Assembly (NCBI GenBank): GCA_963810485.1
Contig: CAWENQ010000003.1
Location: forward strand, 310,001 to 374,000
Origin: DATKFM01 sp963810485
GTDB taxonomy: Bacteria; Pseudomonadota; Alphaproteobacteria; Dongiales; Dongiaceae
Length of the DNA: 64,000 bases
Direction: 5' to 3'
Position numbers and translations under genes: made by a program
Notes under the pieces: generated by a model
The model's input: only the letters and a program-made list of their open reading frames with translations
What the model was told of the DNA's origin: nothing
Databases searched by the model: none
Shown here: piece after piece, positions 51,045 through 60,301 of the stretch
Numbering within the stretch: the stretch's first letter is position 1
Layout: the number at the start of each line of letters is the position of its first letter

Positions 51045-53990
51045 ATGACTGGCATCAACCGCCTCGCGCCGCCCCACGGCCGCCTGATCGACCGCAGCCG
51101 GGAGATCGAATTCACCTTCGAAGGGCAGGCCTTCACAGGCCTCGCCGGTGACACCATCGCCAGCGCGCTGGCCGCCAACGACGCCTGGATCCTGTCTCGC
51201 GCTCGTTCAAGTATCACCGGCCCCGCGGCATCCTCACCATGGCCGGCATGGACGCGAACACGCTGGTGCAGGTGGGCGACGAACCGAGCGTGCTCGCCGA
51301 CCGCCGCCTGATCTCCGACGGCCTTTCGGTCACCGGGCAGAACTATGTCGGCAGCCTGTTGAGGACGACCGCGATGCCTGGATGGATCGCATCGGCCGCT
51401 TCCTGCCGGTAGGCTTCTACTACAAGGCGTTCTACAAGCCGAAAGGCGCCTGGAAACGGTGGGAGCCGATATCCGCCGCAAGGCCGGCCTCGGCGTGGTG
51501 ACCACCGCCGCCCATCACGGATATTTCGACAAGCAGTATCTGTTCGCCGATGTCGCGGTGATCGGCGGCGGGCCGGCCGGCATTGGCCGCTGCGCTGGAG
51601 AGCGGCGAGAGGTGGCGGCGAGGTCATTCTAATCGACGAGAATGTCACACTCGGCGGTTCGCTGAGCTATGCGCGCTTCGATGCCGACGGCCAACGCGGC
51701 CCTCGCCAGGCGGCGGAGCTGACGACGGCCCTGCAGGCTGCCGGCAACGTCCGCGTGCTGACCGGCGCCATCTGCAACGGCCTGTTCGCCGACAACTGGC
51801 TGCCGGTGATCAAGGGCAACGCGGCTCTACAAGCTGCGCGCGAAATCGGTGGTGGTCGCGACCGGCTCGATCGAGCAGCCCGTCGGTGTTCCGCAACAAC
51901 GATCTGCCGGGCGTGATGATCGGCTCCGCCGCGCAGCGCCTGATCCGTCTCTATGGCGTGAAGTCCCGGCAGCCGCGCTGTCGTGCTGACGGCGAACTCC
52001 GATGGCTACGGCGTGGCGCTGGACCTCGCCGATGCCGGCGTTCGCTCGCGGCGATCGTCGATCTGCGCAGCCGATACCGGCACCTCCGAAACCGTCTCCG
52101 CCGTCAACGAACGCGGCGTCCCGATCTTCACCGGCTGCACGCGATCGGAGAGCGATGCATAGCCGGGCAAGCATCACATCACCGCCGCCCTGATTGTCGC
52201 GCGATCACCGGCGAGGGCAAGCTGCGAGAAGGCGGCGCGCACCATCGAATGCGACCTGCTCTGATGTCGGTCGGCTACACGCCGACCTCACATCTGCTGC
52301 ACCATGCCGGCGCCAAGTTCGCCTACAACAAATCGACGGCAATGTTCGAGGTGGCCTCGCTGCCGCCCCATGTCGTTCGCCGCCGGCTCGGTCACCGGCA
52401 CTTACAATCTCGACGCTGTGATGGCCAGGATGGCCGCCGCGCCGGCTGGCTGGCGGCGCGGGATTCCGGGCTCAAGACCGAGAGCGAACCGTCTGCGCCG
52501 GCTTCGAAGGGCAATGTCGGCGTCACCCATCCCTGGCCGATCTTCCCGCACCCGAAGGGCATGGACTTCGTCGATTTCGACGAGGATCTGCAGGTGCAAG
52601 GACCTGAAGAACGGCATCGCCGACGGCTATGACAATATCGAGCTGCTAAAGCGCTATTCGACCGTCGGCATGGGTCCGTCGCCAGGGCAAGCATTCCGCC
52701 GTCATCGCCGCTCCGCGTCGTCGCACAGGAGACCGGCGAGAGATCTGCCACGCATCAGCGTCACCACCCAGCGCCCGCCCTTACGTGCCGGAGAAGTTGG
52801 GCCTGCTCGGCCGGCCGCGTCTTCGATCCGGAGCGGCGCACCGCCATGCATCACCGCCACCTGGAACTCGGCGCGCAGATGATGCCCGCGGGCGTCTGGT
52901 GGCGTCCGGCCTATTATGGCGGCAAGGACGACCGCGAGCAGGCGATCACGCGCCGAGGTGAAGACGTTCGCAGCAATGTCGGCCTGATCGACGTCTCGAC
53001 ACTCGGCGGGCTCGATGTCCGCGGCCCGGATGCGGCTGAGTTCCTGAACCGCATGTACACCTTCAGCCTATGCCAAGCAGCAGGTCGGCAAGCTCGCGCT
53101 ATGTGCTGATGACCGATCAATGCCGGTGTCGTCATCGATGACGGCGTCGCCGTGCCGCTTCCATGACGAGCATTTCTACGTCACCGCCACCACCAGCGGC
53201 GTCGATGGCGTCTATCGCCAGATGCTGTTCTGGAACGCGCAGTGGCGCCTGGACGTCGACGTCGCCAACGTCACCGCCGCCTATGCCGGCGTCAACATCG
53301 CCGGACCGAGTCGCGCGCCAAGTGCTGCAGCGCCTCTGCGACGATGTCGATCTCTCCGCCGATGCATTCCCCTATCTCGGCGTGCGATGGGGAGGTCGCC
53401 GGCATGCCGGCGCGGCTTCTGCGCGTCGGCTTCGTCGGCGAGCTCGGCTACGAGATCCACGTGCCGGCCAGTTATGGCGAAGCATGTCTGGGACGCGCTG
53501 ATGGAGGCGGGCCAGCCCTTGAAGCATCCGGCCATTCGGCGTCGAGGCCCAGCGCGTGCTCCGCCTGGAGAAAGGCCACATCATCGTCAGCCAGGATACC
53601 GATGGGCTGACGCATCTCTGGGAAGCCGACATGGCCTGGGCGATCGGCAAGACCAAGCCGTTCTTCGTCGGCGGCCGAACTCCGTCGAAGATCCAGAAGA
53701 AGCTCGCCTGACGCGCAAGCTGGTCGGCTTCACCATCGACGATCCCGCGGCGACCCGTGCCCGGAGGAATGCCACCTGATGCTGCCGGGCGACGAGATCG
53801 TCGGCCGCGTGACTTCGGCCGTGCGCTCGCCACAGCCTTGGCCGCATCGTCGGCCTCGCCTATGTGGCGCCGGAGCAGGCAACTGCCGGCAGCAGCTTCG
53901 ACATCAAGGTGGATGGCGGCCGCATCATCAAGGGCGACGGTGACGCCGATCCCCTTCTACGATCCGAAGAACAAGCGGCAGGAGATGTAG
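51045..53990 (+). pseudogene. soxA: Sarcosine oxidase alpha subunit / N-methylglutamate dehydrogenase-like (SoxA/MgdC), multiply frameshifted
   Basis: The large subunit, about 970 residues if repaired. Recognisable blocks in order: the N-terminal beta-grasp (RLIDRSREIEFTFEGQAFTG), FKYHRPRGILTMAG, a NAD-binding fold (FADVAVIGGGPAGI), SVGYTPTSHLLHHAGAKFAY, the hinge HPWPIFPHPKGMDFVDFDED, and the C-terminal aminomethyltransferase (folate) part with HHRHLELGAQMMPAGVWWRP, NAQWRLDVDVANVTAAYAGV and GFVGELGYEIHVPASYGE. It ends KVDGGRIIKG ... PIPFYDPKNKRQEM at 53990. Extra bases are placed near 51200, 51359, 51581, 51611, 52590, 52690, 53115, 53475 and elsewhere. The small open frames inside are only fragments of this gene. 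The folate domain would pass the C1 unit to tetrahydrofolate. Confidence 0.85.
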
Positions 53991-53992
53991 CG

Positions 53993-54726
53993 ATGGTCGC
54001 CGCTGCAAATCTACTCTCACCGTCGCCCGGTCCCCGGCGCAGCTTCGTCCATCGCGTGCTGCAGCAGGCGGGCGCGCGGTTCGAGCGCATCAATGACGGC
54101 CTGTGGCCATGGAGTATGAGCGCGCCGCCGACGAAACGGCGCAAGCGACACAGATGGGCCTCGCCGATCTCTCCGTCCTGCCCCGCACCGGATTCAAAGG
54201 CACGGGTACGGTGGAATGGCTGACAGCTCAGGGCCTGAAGATTGGCGCCGACAGCAACGTCGCCTACCGCCAAAACGGCGGCGAGTTGGCGGCGCGGTTG
54301 GCGCCGACGGAGATCTTTCTGGTCGACGATCTCGCCGCCACCGGACGCCTGGTCGCCCAGCTCAACGGCGCTTGGGCCTGGACGGCAGAGCGGCCGCGCA
54401 AGCTGATCGGCTATCCCATGCCGCGGTCCGAGAGCCACGGCTGGTTCGCGGTTACCGGCGAGAAATCGCCGGCCATGTTCGCCAAGATCTGCGGCGTCGA
54501 TCTCAGGCCGGCGCACTTTGCGAACGGCCGCATCGCCCAGACCTCCCTGGCCAAGATGAGCGGCATCATCATCCGCGCCGATCTCGGCCGCACGCCGGCC
54601 TATTATGTTCTCGCCGACAGCGCCTCCGCCGAATATCTTTGGGGCTGCCTGATGGATGCGACGGAGGAATTCGCCGGAGCGCCCGTCGGGCTCTTGGCCT
54701 TGAGGCAATTGGCGGGCGGCGGGTGA
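53993..54726 (+). pseudogene. soxG: Sarcosine oxidase gamma subunit (SoxG/MgdD), one frameshift
   Basis: Gamma subunit, about 244 residues. The first 35 residues run in one frame (RVLQQAGARFERINDGLW). The rest is in another frame from 54103 and reads MEYERAADETAQATQMGLAD, RTGFKGTGTVEWLTAQGLK, SESHGWFAVTGEKSPAMFAK and TSLAKMSGIIIRADLG. One missing or extra base in TGTGGCCATGG near 54108 joins them. After it the gene is clean to TGA 54726. Its stop overlaps the GTG start of the regulator gene. Confidence 0.83.
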
Positions 54727-55427
54727 GGAAAGGCACGGCAAAGCGGAAAGACGGAGCTCAGCGGCGGCCGCCTGCGGCACCGGCCGAACGCGCGCGGGCC
54801 AAGACGCAGCCGGAATTCCAGGATCCTCACAAGCTGCGCAGCCCCGCCAACGGCCAGCTCGAAACCGCCATCGGCCGCGAGGTCCGCGAGTTCCGCAAAA
54901 AGCTGGACATGACCGTGGCCCAGCTCGCCGGGCAGGCGAAGCTTTCCGCCGGCATGCTGTCCAAGATCGAAAACGGCATGACCTCGCCGTCCCTGGACAC
55001 GCTGCAGGCGCTGTCGAAGGCGCTGCATGTGCCGGTCACCGCCTTCTTCCGCCGCTATGAGGAAGAGCGCGACGCCACCTTCGTGCCGGCGGGGCAGGGC
55101 CTCAAGATCGAGCGCCGCGGCACCCGCGCCGGCCACCAGTATCAACTCCTCGGCCACACCCAGCGGCGCAACATCGCCGTAGAGCCCTATATGATCACGC
55201 TGACCGAGGAGTCCGACGTCTTCCCCATCTTCCAGCATGCGGGCGTCGAGTTCCTCTACATGCTGGAAGGCGAAGTCGGCTACCGCCACGGCAACAAGAC
55301 CTACGTGATGAAGCCCGGCGACTCTCTGTTCTTCGACGCTGACGTCCCTCACGGACCGGACGAACTGCGCAAACTGCCGATCCGCTTCCTCTCCATCATC
55401 TGTTATGCGCGGGAAGAGGAGTCGTGA
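54723..55427 (+). CDS. XRE-family regulator with cupin sensor domain
   Basis: A 234-residue regulator. A basic, disordered N-terminal 40 residues precede the XRE helix-turn-helix (about 52-107: VREFRKKLDMTVAQLAGQ, LSAGMLSKIENGMTSPSL). The C-terminal cupin (about 140-230) has FQHAGVEFLYMLEGEVGYRHG and the MKPGDSLFFDADVPHG barrel strand. Members with this architecture control catabolism of amines, polyamines or aromatics. It starts at GTG 54723, overlapping the soxG stop, so it is the last gene of the sox operon and may report a metabolite of it. Confidence 0.88.
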   Translation: MRKGTAKRKDGAQRRPPAAPAERARAKTQPEFQDPHKLRSPANGQLETAIGREVREFRKKLDMTVAQLAGQAKLSAGMLSKIENGMTSPSLDTLQALSKALHVPVTAFFRRYEEERDATFVPAGQGLKIERRGTRAGHQYQLLGHTQRRNIAVEPYMITLTEESDVFPIFQHAGVEFLYMLEGEVGYRHGNKTYVMKPGDSLFFDADVPHGPDELRKLPIRFLSIICYAREEES

Positions 55428-55485
55428 TTGTCTGGCTGTGATTCGGCCCTGCAACCTTGAACCACAGAGGATCACGGAGAACATG

Positions 55486-55510
55486 TAGGGGCGACCGGCG
55501 GTCGCCCCTA
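55486..55510. repeat. Short REP-like palindrome
   Basis: TAGGGGCGACC and GGTCGCCCCTA, an 11-bp perfect inverted repeat with a 3-base loop. It has the same TGTAGGGGCG head as the repeat at 61076, so the two probably belong to one REP-like family. Confidence 0.7.
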
Positions 55511-55668
55511 GCCGCTATCCCATCAAAGCGCCATCCGCTACTGGCACATAGCGGACCTTCGCGACGGCAGGCATTTTTGACCGCTGTTGAGGGATAAGCG
55601 GACATGGCAGATCATCGGAGGCATGGTCACGCTTCTAATTTCAGCGCGGTTTATCGGGTGGATGTCAG

Positions 55669-57276
55669 TTGATACCGTTTCTTTCCAATTCAAAAGCTTG
55701 GACTTCCGGTCGTCTACCGGAACCGTGGGGTCGCGCCCGAATATCTATCTATGAATTTCTGCGTCATAACATCGACGAGAAGACGGGATATCTAACCGAT
55801 AGTCACATCAAGCTCCCCGATGAACCTGAACCGGCCGACAATAGGATACGTTGGAGTGCGGGATCGATGGAGGGGGCATTTCGGCATCACTTCGGCAAAT
55901 CTGGCGATGACAAGGGTGCTGAACGAATTATTTCTGCCTTGAAAGCCGCCATAAAGAATCCGAGTGCTCGTAGGATTGGCCGGTTTTACGATCTGATTTC
56001 AGATGATAGTGCCCTCTATTACATCGACGCCTTGATCGAAAGAATTGCGAACGATGCACTTCTGCATGACGAAAAACTGGCCCGCTTGTCGATCTGGCTT
56101 GCCAAGAATGCGCCAGACCGTGGTCCGGTAAAGGTTGGCATTGCATTAGCTGGGATTACAACGACTGCTGAAGGGGAAGATGTGATCCTCACTCTCGGAA
56201 AGCATGAGGAGTTTACGCTCTACGCTGTTGTTGCATTGAACCACTCATGCACGAAACCTGAAGAAAAGATTTGGGACTTGGCGCAATCCGTAACCGGGTG
56301 GGGTCGCATTCAGGCCGTCGAAAGACTTAAATCCACACAAGATGAGAGAATCAAGGCGTGGTTGCTGAGGGACGGTTTTCGCAACCGCGTAATGGATGAA
56401 TATCTTGCATGTATTTGTGCAAGAACCGGCAACCTGTGGACCGCTCTTCAACATGATCCCGACGAAAGGCTGGTGATCGGCACCCGTGACATTCTCCGTG
56501 CGTTGATTGTGGGTGGTCCGGCGGAGGACATGTCCGATTACGCGGATGGACCAGAGGTCACTAAGCGCTTCCTTGAGTTGATCTCAGGCCGAGAACTTGA
56601 TTTGGCGGACTTTCTCGCGGTCAGCGACATTCAGAGGTTCGTGACTTCCAGCAAGTACAAATGGTCTGAAACCAGAGGCGCATGGACCCCCGAAATCAAG
56701 GCATCAATCTCCAAGCTGGCATCGTCAATTCTGGAACGAGATGATTGGAGAGAGAAGGCGGAAGCTGGATTGCGCTCAAGTGATTCCTCGAGCTTCTATG
56801 AGGCGAACCAAGCTGCCAAGAGGCTTGGAATCGATACCTGGGATTTGCATTTGAAAAGACTTCAAGTCGATCCGAAAGGCGGCAACTGGTGGGAGGTGAT
56901 GCAAACAGATGACTGCGAGCGTATACGCAAGGTCGTCGAGCTTGCATGTGACGTGCTTCCTCTCGATCAGATCGCATCCGGGCCATCTGGTTCATTGGGG
57001 CTCGGCGAAAAGTACTGGGCCCACTCCGCTCTTGATTTCGTCCTGCAGGACTTGAAGAGGTGCCCTAGCGAAGGCTGGACACTTATCAAGGCCGGCCTTC
57101 AAAGCCCGGTCACCAGAAATCGCCATATGGCGTTGAATGCCTTCAACTCATGGCCCAGATCATCTTGGCCGAGTGAAGCCGAGGCATTTATGGCTCGCGC
57201 CGAAAAGATTGAAACAGTGGACGAAGTACGGGAACGCATCACAAAGCTCATGGCCGGAGAAGATATATCGCCATAA
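55669..57276 (+). CDS. Large protein of unknown function, A+T-richer than its neighbours
   Basis: A 535-residue soluble protein without signal or membrane segments. I do not recognise a functional family. The N-terminus (SNSKAWTSGRLPEPWGRARI) resembles a set of bacterial proteins sometimes labelled limonene hydroxylase without evidence. The body is mostly helical, with repeated short helices such as RIISALKAAIKNPSARRIG and LIERIANDALLHDEKLARLS, and a HEAT-like feel; no catalytic motif stands out. Three 60-base lines I counted were 38, 50 and 58 percent G+C, against the much richer flanking genes. Codon use includes many codons rare elsewhere here. It looks transferred. A start at 55669 (TTG) is used, as the MIPFLSN context fits; later ATGs are in the middle of conserved-looking sequence. 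Confidence 0.65.
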   Translation: MIPFLSNSKAWTSGRLPEPWGRARISIYEFLRHNIDEKTGYLTDSHIKLPDEPEPADNRIRWSAGSMEGAFRHHFGKSGDDKGAERIISALKAAIKNPSARRIGRFYDLISDDSALYYIDALIERIANDALLHDEKLARLSIWLAKNAPDRGPVKVGIALAGITTTAEGEDVILTLGKHEEFTLYAVVALNHSCTKPEEKIWDLAQSVTGWGRIQAVERLKSTQDERIKAWLLRDGFRNRVMDEYLACICARTGNLWTALQHDPDERLVIGTRDILRALIVGGPAEDMSDYADGPEVTKRFLELISGRELDLADFLAVSDIQRFVTSSKYKWSETRGAWTPEIKASISKLASSILERDDWREKAEAGLRSSDSSSFYEANQAAKRLGIDTWDLHLKRLQVDPKGGNWWEVMQTDDCERIRKVVELACDVLPLDQIASGPSGSLGLGEKYWAHSALDFVLQDLKRCPSEGWTLIKAGLQSPVTRNRHMALNAFNSWPRSSWPSEAEAFMARAEKIETVDEVRERITKLMAGEDISP

Positions 57277-57345
57277 CCCGTCAGTTTATCGTCGGACACA
57301 TGCGCGACGCACAAACTCATATGCAGAATCGTCGCTGCAGCAATT

Positions 57346-57393
57346 GACCTGGATCATGTCCACTGTGGCGATGTTTTCGACCGGATCCAGGTC
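57346..57393. repeat. Perfect 10-bp inverted repeat, GACCTGGATC/GATCCAGGTC
   Basis: Two perfect inverted copies separated by 28 bases, in the 130-bp gap between two convergent genes. No T-run follows, so it may be a bidirectional transcription end or the mark of a lost element beside the A+T-rich gene. Confidence 0.5.
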
Positions 57394-57406
57394 GCCTGCT
57401 TCTGGG

Positions 57407-57901
57407 CTAGCTGGCTTTGGCGCGCAGTTTTGAGGCCTGAAAGGAGTTGAGCGTGCTGCGCGCACCGTTCTTCGCAGGATCCATGGCCTCGTCGTGACCG
57501 GGCCGCTTGGCGGTCAACTCGATGACATAGCCGTTGGGATCGCGGAAATAGATCGAATTGATGAATTGGTGATCGGAGATTCCACGGGTCTCGATGCCGG
57601 CCGCCCTTGCCTTCGCCATCATCTTTTCGAGCACGTCGCGCGGAACCTCCAGCGCGATATGAAGGTCGAAGTCGTGCTGGCGCTTGAACTCGAATGGCAT
57701 GTCCGGCGCCTCGAAGAACGCAAGGCAGGAACCGTCATCCATCCTGTAGAATGAATGAAGCGTGCTGGTCTTTCGGCCGCTCTTCGTCTCCTTGATCTCG
57801 AAGGCATTGGTCAGCGGCAGCCCGAGGAAATCCTCGTAGAAGCGCCGTGTCTCTTCCGAATCCCGGCAGCGATAGGCGTTATGATGCAGACCTTTGATCA
57901 T
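57407..57901 (-). CDS. VOC superfamily protein (glyoxalase/dioxygenase-like)
   Basis: A 164-residue vicinal-oxygen-chelate protein. The HHNAYRCRDSEETRRFYEDFL segment starts module 1 with an N-terminal metal-side His; the second module has FDLHIALEVPRDVLEKM and the closing FRDPNGYVIELTAKR, whose Glu is the usual metal ligand. Start at ATG 57901 (MIKGLHHNA) is supported by GGAG 8 bases upstream; the frame is open to 57916. The C-terminal 30 residues are an Ala/Lys-rich extension. It may be paired with the GST-like gene that follows on the same strand upstream (34 bases apart), perhaps as detoxification genes. Confidence 0.82.
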   Translation of the reverse strand: MIKGLHHNAYRCRDSEETRRFYEDFLGLPLTNAFEIKETKSGRKTSTLHSFYRMDDGSCLAFFEAPDMPFEFKRQHDFDLHIALEVPRDVLEKMMAKARAAGIETRGISDHQFINSIYFRDPNGYVIELTAKRPGHDEAMDPAKNGARSTLNSFQASKLRAKAS

Positions 57902-57935
57902 GGGATTCTCCATCACAGTTCGTTGCGTAGCGGCC

Positions 57936-58610
57936 CTAGAGGGCGTTGAACTTCTGTTCCTTGACCGATTCCACCAGCCCGTAGAACACTTCGTTCACCT
58001 TCGGCCAGCTCTTCAGCTTCTTCACATTGTTGAGCCAGCGCTGGATGTTCGGATAGCCGGAGAAATCGCAGCGGATGACCTCGCCCAGCGTCACAAGCCC
58101 GGACCCGAAGTAGTCCGCGATGGTGATCTGGTCGCCGGTGAGGTACGGCTTGTTGGGTCCGATCCAATGCTTATCGAGCAGGCCCAGCCAGTCCTTGGCG
58201 CGCTCCTTGCCCCACTCGATCGTCGCCGCGTGGATCTCATCGGTCTTCCGCTTGTGGTGCGGGAAGACCTGCGGATAGATGAAGCCATAGGCATAGTCGC
58301 GATAGAAGTTGGTGTTGATCCAATCCATCACCTCATTGACCTTGGCGCGCTTCTTGAGATCCTTCGGATAGGTCGGGGAATCGATCTTGTCGGCGAGGTA
58401 TTTGAGAATTGTCGAGCTTTCGGTCAGCCGGAAATCGCCGTCTTCCAGCACCGGCACCATGTGGTTCGGATTGATGGCGAGGTACGGCGGCTGATAGTGC
58501 TCGCCGGTGAAGAGGTCGACCACCTGTTCTTCCACGGGAACGTTGTTCTCGGCAATAAAAAGGCGCACCGGACGGCTCGTCATCGAGACCGGATGCATGT
58601 ACAGCTTCAT
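57936..58610 (-). CDS. Glutathione S-transferase family protein
   Basis: A 224-residue GST. The N-terminal thioredoxin fold starts KLYMHPVSMTSRPVRLFIAEN with a Ser-rich active-site turn; LAINPNHMVPVLEDGDFRLTESSTILKYLA holds the cis-proline and glutathione-binding Glu-Ser. The C-terminal domain has LTGDQITIADYFGSGLV, the N-cap box. Start at ATG 58610 with GGGAGGG upstream; the 5-prime frame above lacks one. It is divergent from the acyl-CoA synthetase gene and upstream of the VOC gene on the same strand. Confidence 0.9.
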   Translation of the reverse strand: MKLYMHPVSMTSRPVRLFIAENNVPVEEQVVDLFTGEHYQPPYLAINPNHMVPVLEDGDFRLTESSTILKYLADKIDSPTYPKDLKKRAKVNEVMDWINTNFYRDYAYGFIYPQVFPHHKRKTDEIHAATIEWGKERAKDWLGLLDKHWIGPNKPYLTGDQITIADYFGSGLVTLGEVIRCDFSGYPNIQRWLNNVKKLKSWPKVNEVFYGLVESVKEQKFNAL

Positions 58611-58723
58611 AGTCACCCTCCCAGATTGGTGCTGTTTTGTTGCGGCAAGCCTACACCCCTTCATCACGCTCGGAAATAGTATACAAGAAGGGGCTGTTTA
58701 ATTGGAAAGTCATCTAGGCCCCG

Positions 58724-60286
58724 ATGAGGTCACAGGGACCCCTTGAACTGGACCCGCTTGTGCGGCGCGGCGCTGCCTGTACGGTCGCCAGCCTGTTCAC
58801 GACACCGGCCCGGCTTTATCCGGAGCGTTTGGCGCTGGTGGATGGCGAGCGCAAGATTACCTACGCGGCGTTGAGCGAACGCGTGCGCCGCCTGGCGGCG
58901 TGGCTGCGCCGGCGCGGGGTGGGGCAGGGAATGCGCGTCGCGATCCTGTCGGAGAATCGCCTGGAGTATCTGGAGCTGTTTCTGGCTGCGGCGTGGCTCG
59001 GGGCGATCGTTGCATGTCAGAACTGGCGGCTAGCGCCGCCCGAACTGGCCCATTGCCTGAGGTTGGCGGAACCGGAAGTCATGATTGTTTCGCCGCGTCA
59101 CGCTGAGCTTGCGGCGCGGACTGGCGTCGATGTTCCAACCAGTCTCGTCCTCGGCGACGCCTACGAGGCGGCGTTGGCGGAGAGCGATCCGGACGATGTG
59201 GCTTCTCCGGTAGAGCTGGATCCGGAATCTCCGTTGCTGATTCTTTATACCAGCGGCACGACGGGTCTGCCGAAGGGCGCGGTGATTTCCCATCGCGCGG
59301 AAGTCGCGCGCAACATGGTGCTGCGGGCGGAATTCGGAATTGCTGCTGACGACGCTTTCGTCGCCTGGTCCCCGCTCTATCACATGGGCGCCGCGGAGTT
59401 CTCTCTGGGCACCCTCATGACCGGCGGCACGGTTTTCGTCGTCGACGGATTCGATGCGGCGCGGCTGGCCGAGATTGTCGCCAAGGAATCGCTCGGCTGG
59501 CTTTTGCTGATGCCGGGCATGGTCGGCCGGTTTGCTGCCGAGCTGAAACGCGCTGACATCCGCGCCAAAAGCGTCAAGGTGTGCGGCGTGATGGCGGACC
59601 TAGTCCCGCCGGCGGAGATCGCGGAAGTGACCCGGCTTCTGCAAGCGCCCTACGCCAACACGTTCGGTGCGACCGAAACAGGATGCCCGCCTTGCTCATC
59701 GAACCTCATCCCGATCGGCGTTGCGCCGGCCAGGCTGTCGAAACAGCAAAGCCCATTTTGCGAGGTGCGCTTGGTCGATGCCGACGACCGCGATGTGGCT
59801 GTTGGCGTGCCGGGCGAACTGTGCATGCGTGGTCCCACGCTCTTCAGCGGCTACTGGCGGGCGCCGGAAACCAATGCCGAGGAATTCCGCGGCGGCTGGT
59901 TCCATATGGGCGATGTGTTCATCCGCAATCCGGATGCCACGCTCGACTTTGTCGATCGCGTGAAGTACCTCATCAAGTCTGGTGGGGAGAACATTTATCC
60001 GGCTGAGATCGAGCGTGTGCTGTTGCAGGATCCGCGTGTGGCAGACGCAGCCGTCGTGCGACAACCGGACGCGACATGGGGCGAAGTGCCGATCGCCTTC
60101 GTCGCGCGGCGCGATGAAATGGTGACGGAGGAGGAGTTGCGCACCAGGTGCCGGGAGCAGCTCGCCGGTTTCAAGCAGCCCAAGGCCATCCGCTTCATCC
60201 CGTTCGATGCGTTTCCGCGCAGCGCGTCGGGCAAAGTCCAGCGTCACGAATTGGAACGCCGGCTCGCTGATGAGAAACGTGCCTGA
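58724..60286 (+). CDS. AMP-dependent acyl-CoA synthetase / ligase
   Basis: Cytoplasmic adenylate-forming enzyme of 520 residues. The phosphate-binding P-loop LYTSGTTGLPKGA lies near 171-185; FGATETG (A5) and GWFHMGDVFIRN (A7-type) follow, with DFVDRVKYLIKSGGENIYPAE (A8 hinge) and the C-terminal lysine in SASGKVQRHEL. It activates a carboxylic acid as acyl-AMP and then acyl-CoA. Acid chain specificity cannot be read. It is 15 bases before a citrate-lyase-like gene, so the two probably form one pathway unit. ATG at 58724 follows a weak purine-rich stretch. Confidence 0.9.
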   Translation: MRSQGPLELDPLVRRGAACTVASLFTTPARLYPERLALVDGERKITYAALSERVRRLAAWLRRRGVGQGMRVAILSENRLEYLELFLAAAWLGAIVACQNWRLAPPELAHCLRLAEPEVMIVSPRHAELAARTGVDVPTSLVLGDAYEAALAESDPDDVASPVELDPESPLLILYTSGTTGLPKGAVISHRAEVARNMVLRAEFGIAADDAFVAWSPLYHMGAAEFSLGTLMTGGTVFVVDGFDAARLAEIVAKESLGWLLLMPGMVGRFAAELKRADIRAKSVKVCGVMADLVPPAEIAEVTRLLQAPYANTFGATETGCPPCSSNLIPIGVAPARLSKQQSPFCEVRLVDADDRDVAVGVPGELCMRGPTLFSGYWRAPETNAEEFRGGWFHMGDVFIRNPDATLDFVDRVKYLIKSGGENIYPAEIERVLLQDPRVADAAVVRQPDATWGEVPIAFVARRDEMVTEEELRTRCREQLAGFKQPKAIRFIPFDAFPRSASGKVQRHELERRLADEKRA

Positions 60287-60301
60287 AGAAAGGACAATGC
60301 C

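Noticed and set aside
50738..53779. Several small open frames in soxD and soxA as novel short proteins
   Set aside because: They are pieces of SoxD and SoxA in shifted frames; reading through the breaks gives a normal full-length pair.
55669..57276. Limonene hydroxylase
   Set aside because: A label that circulates for this kind of protein, but no heme, flavin or other redox motif is visible.
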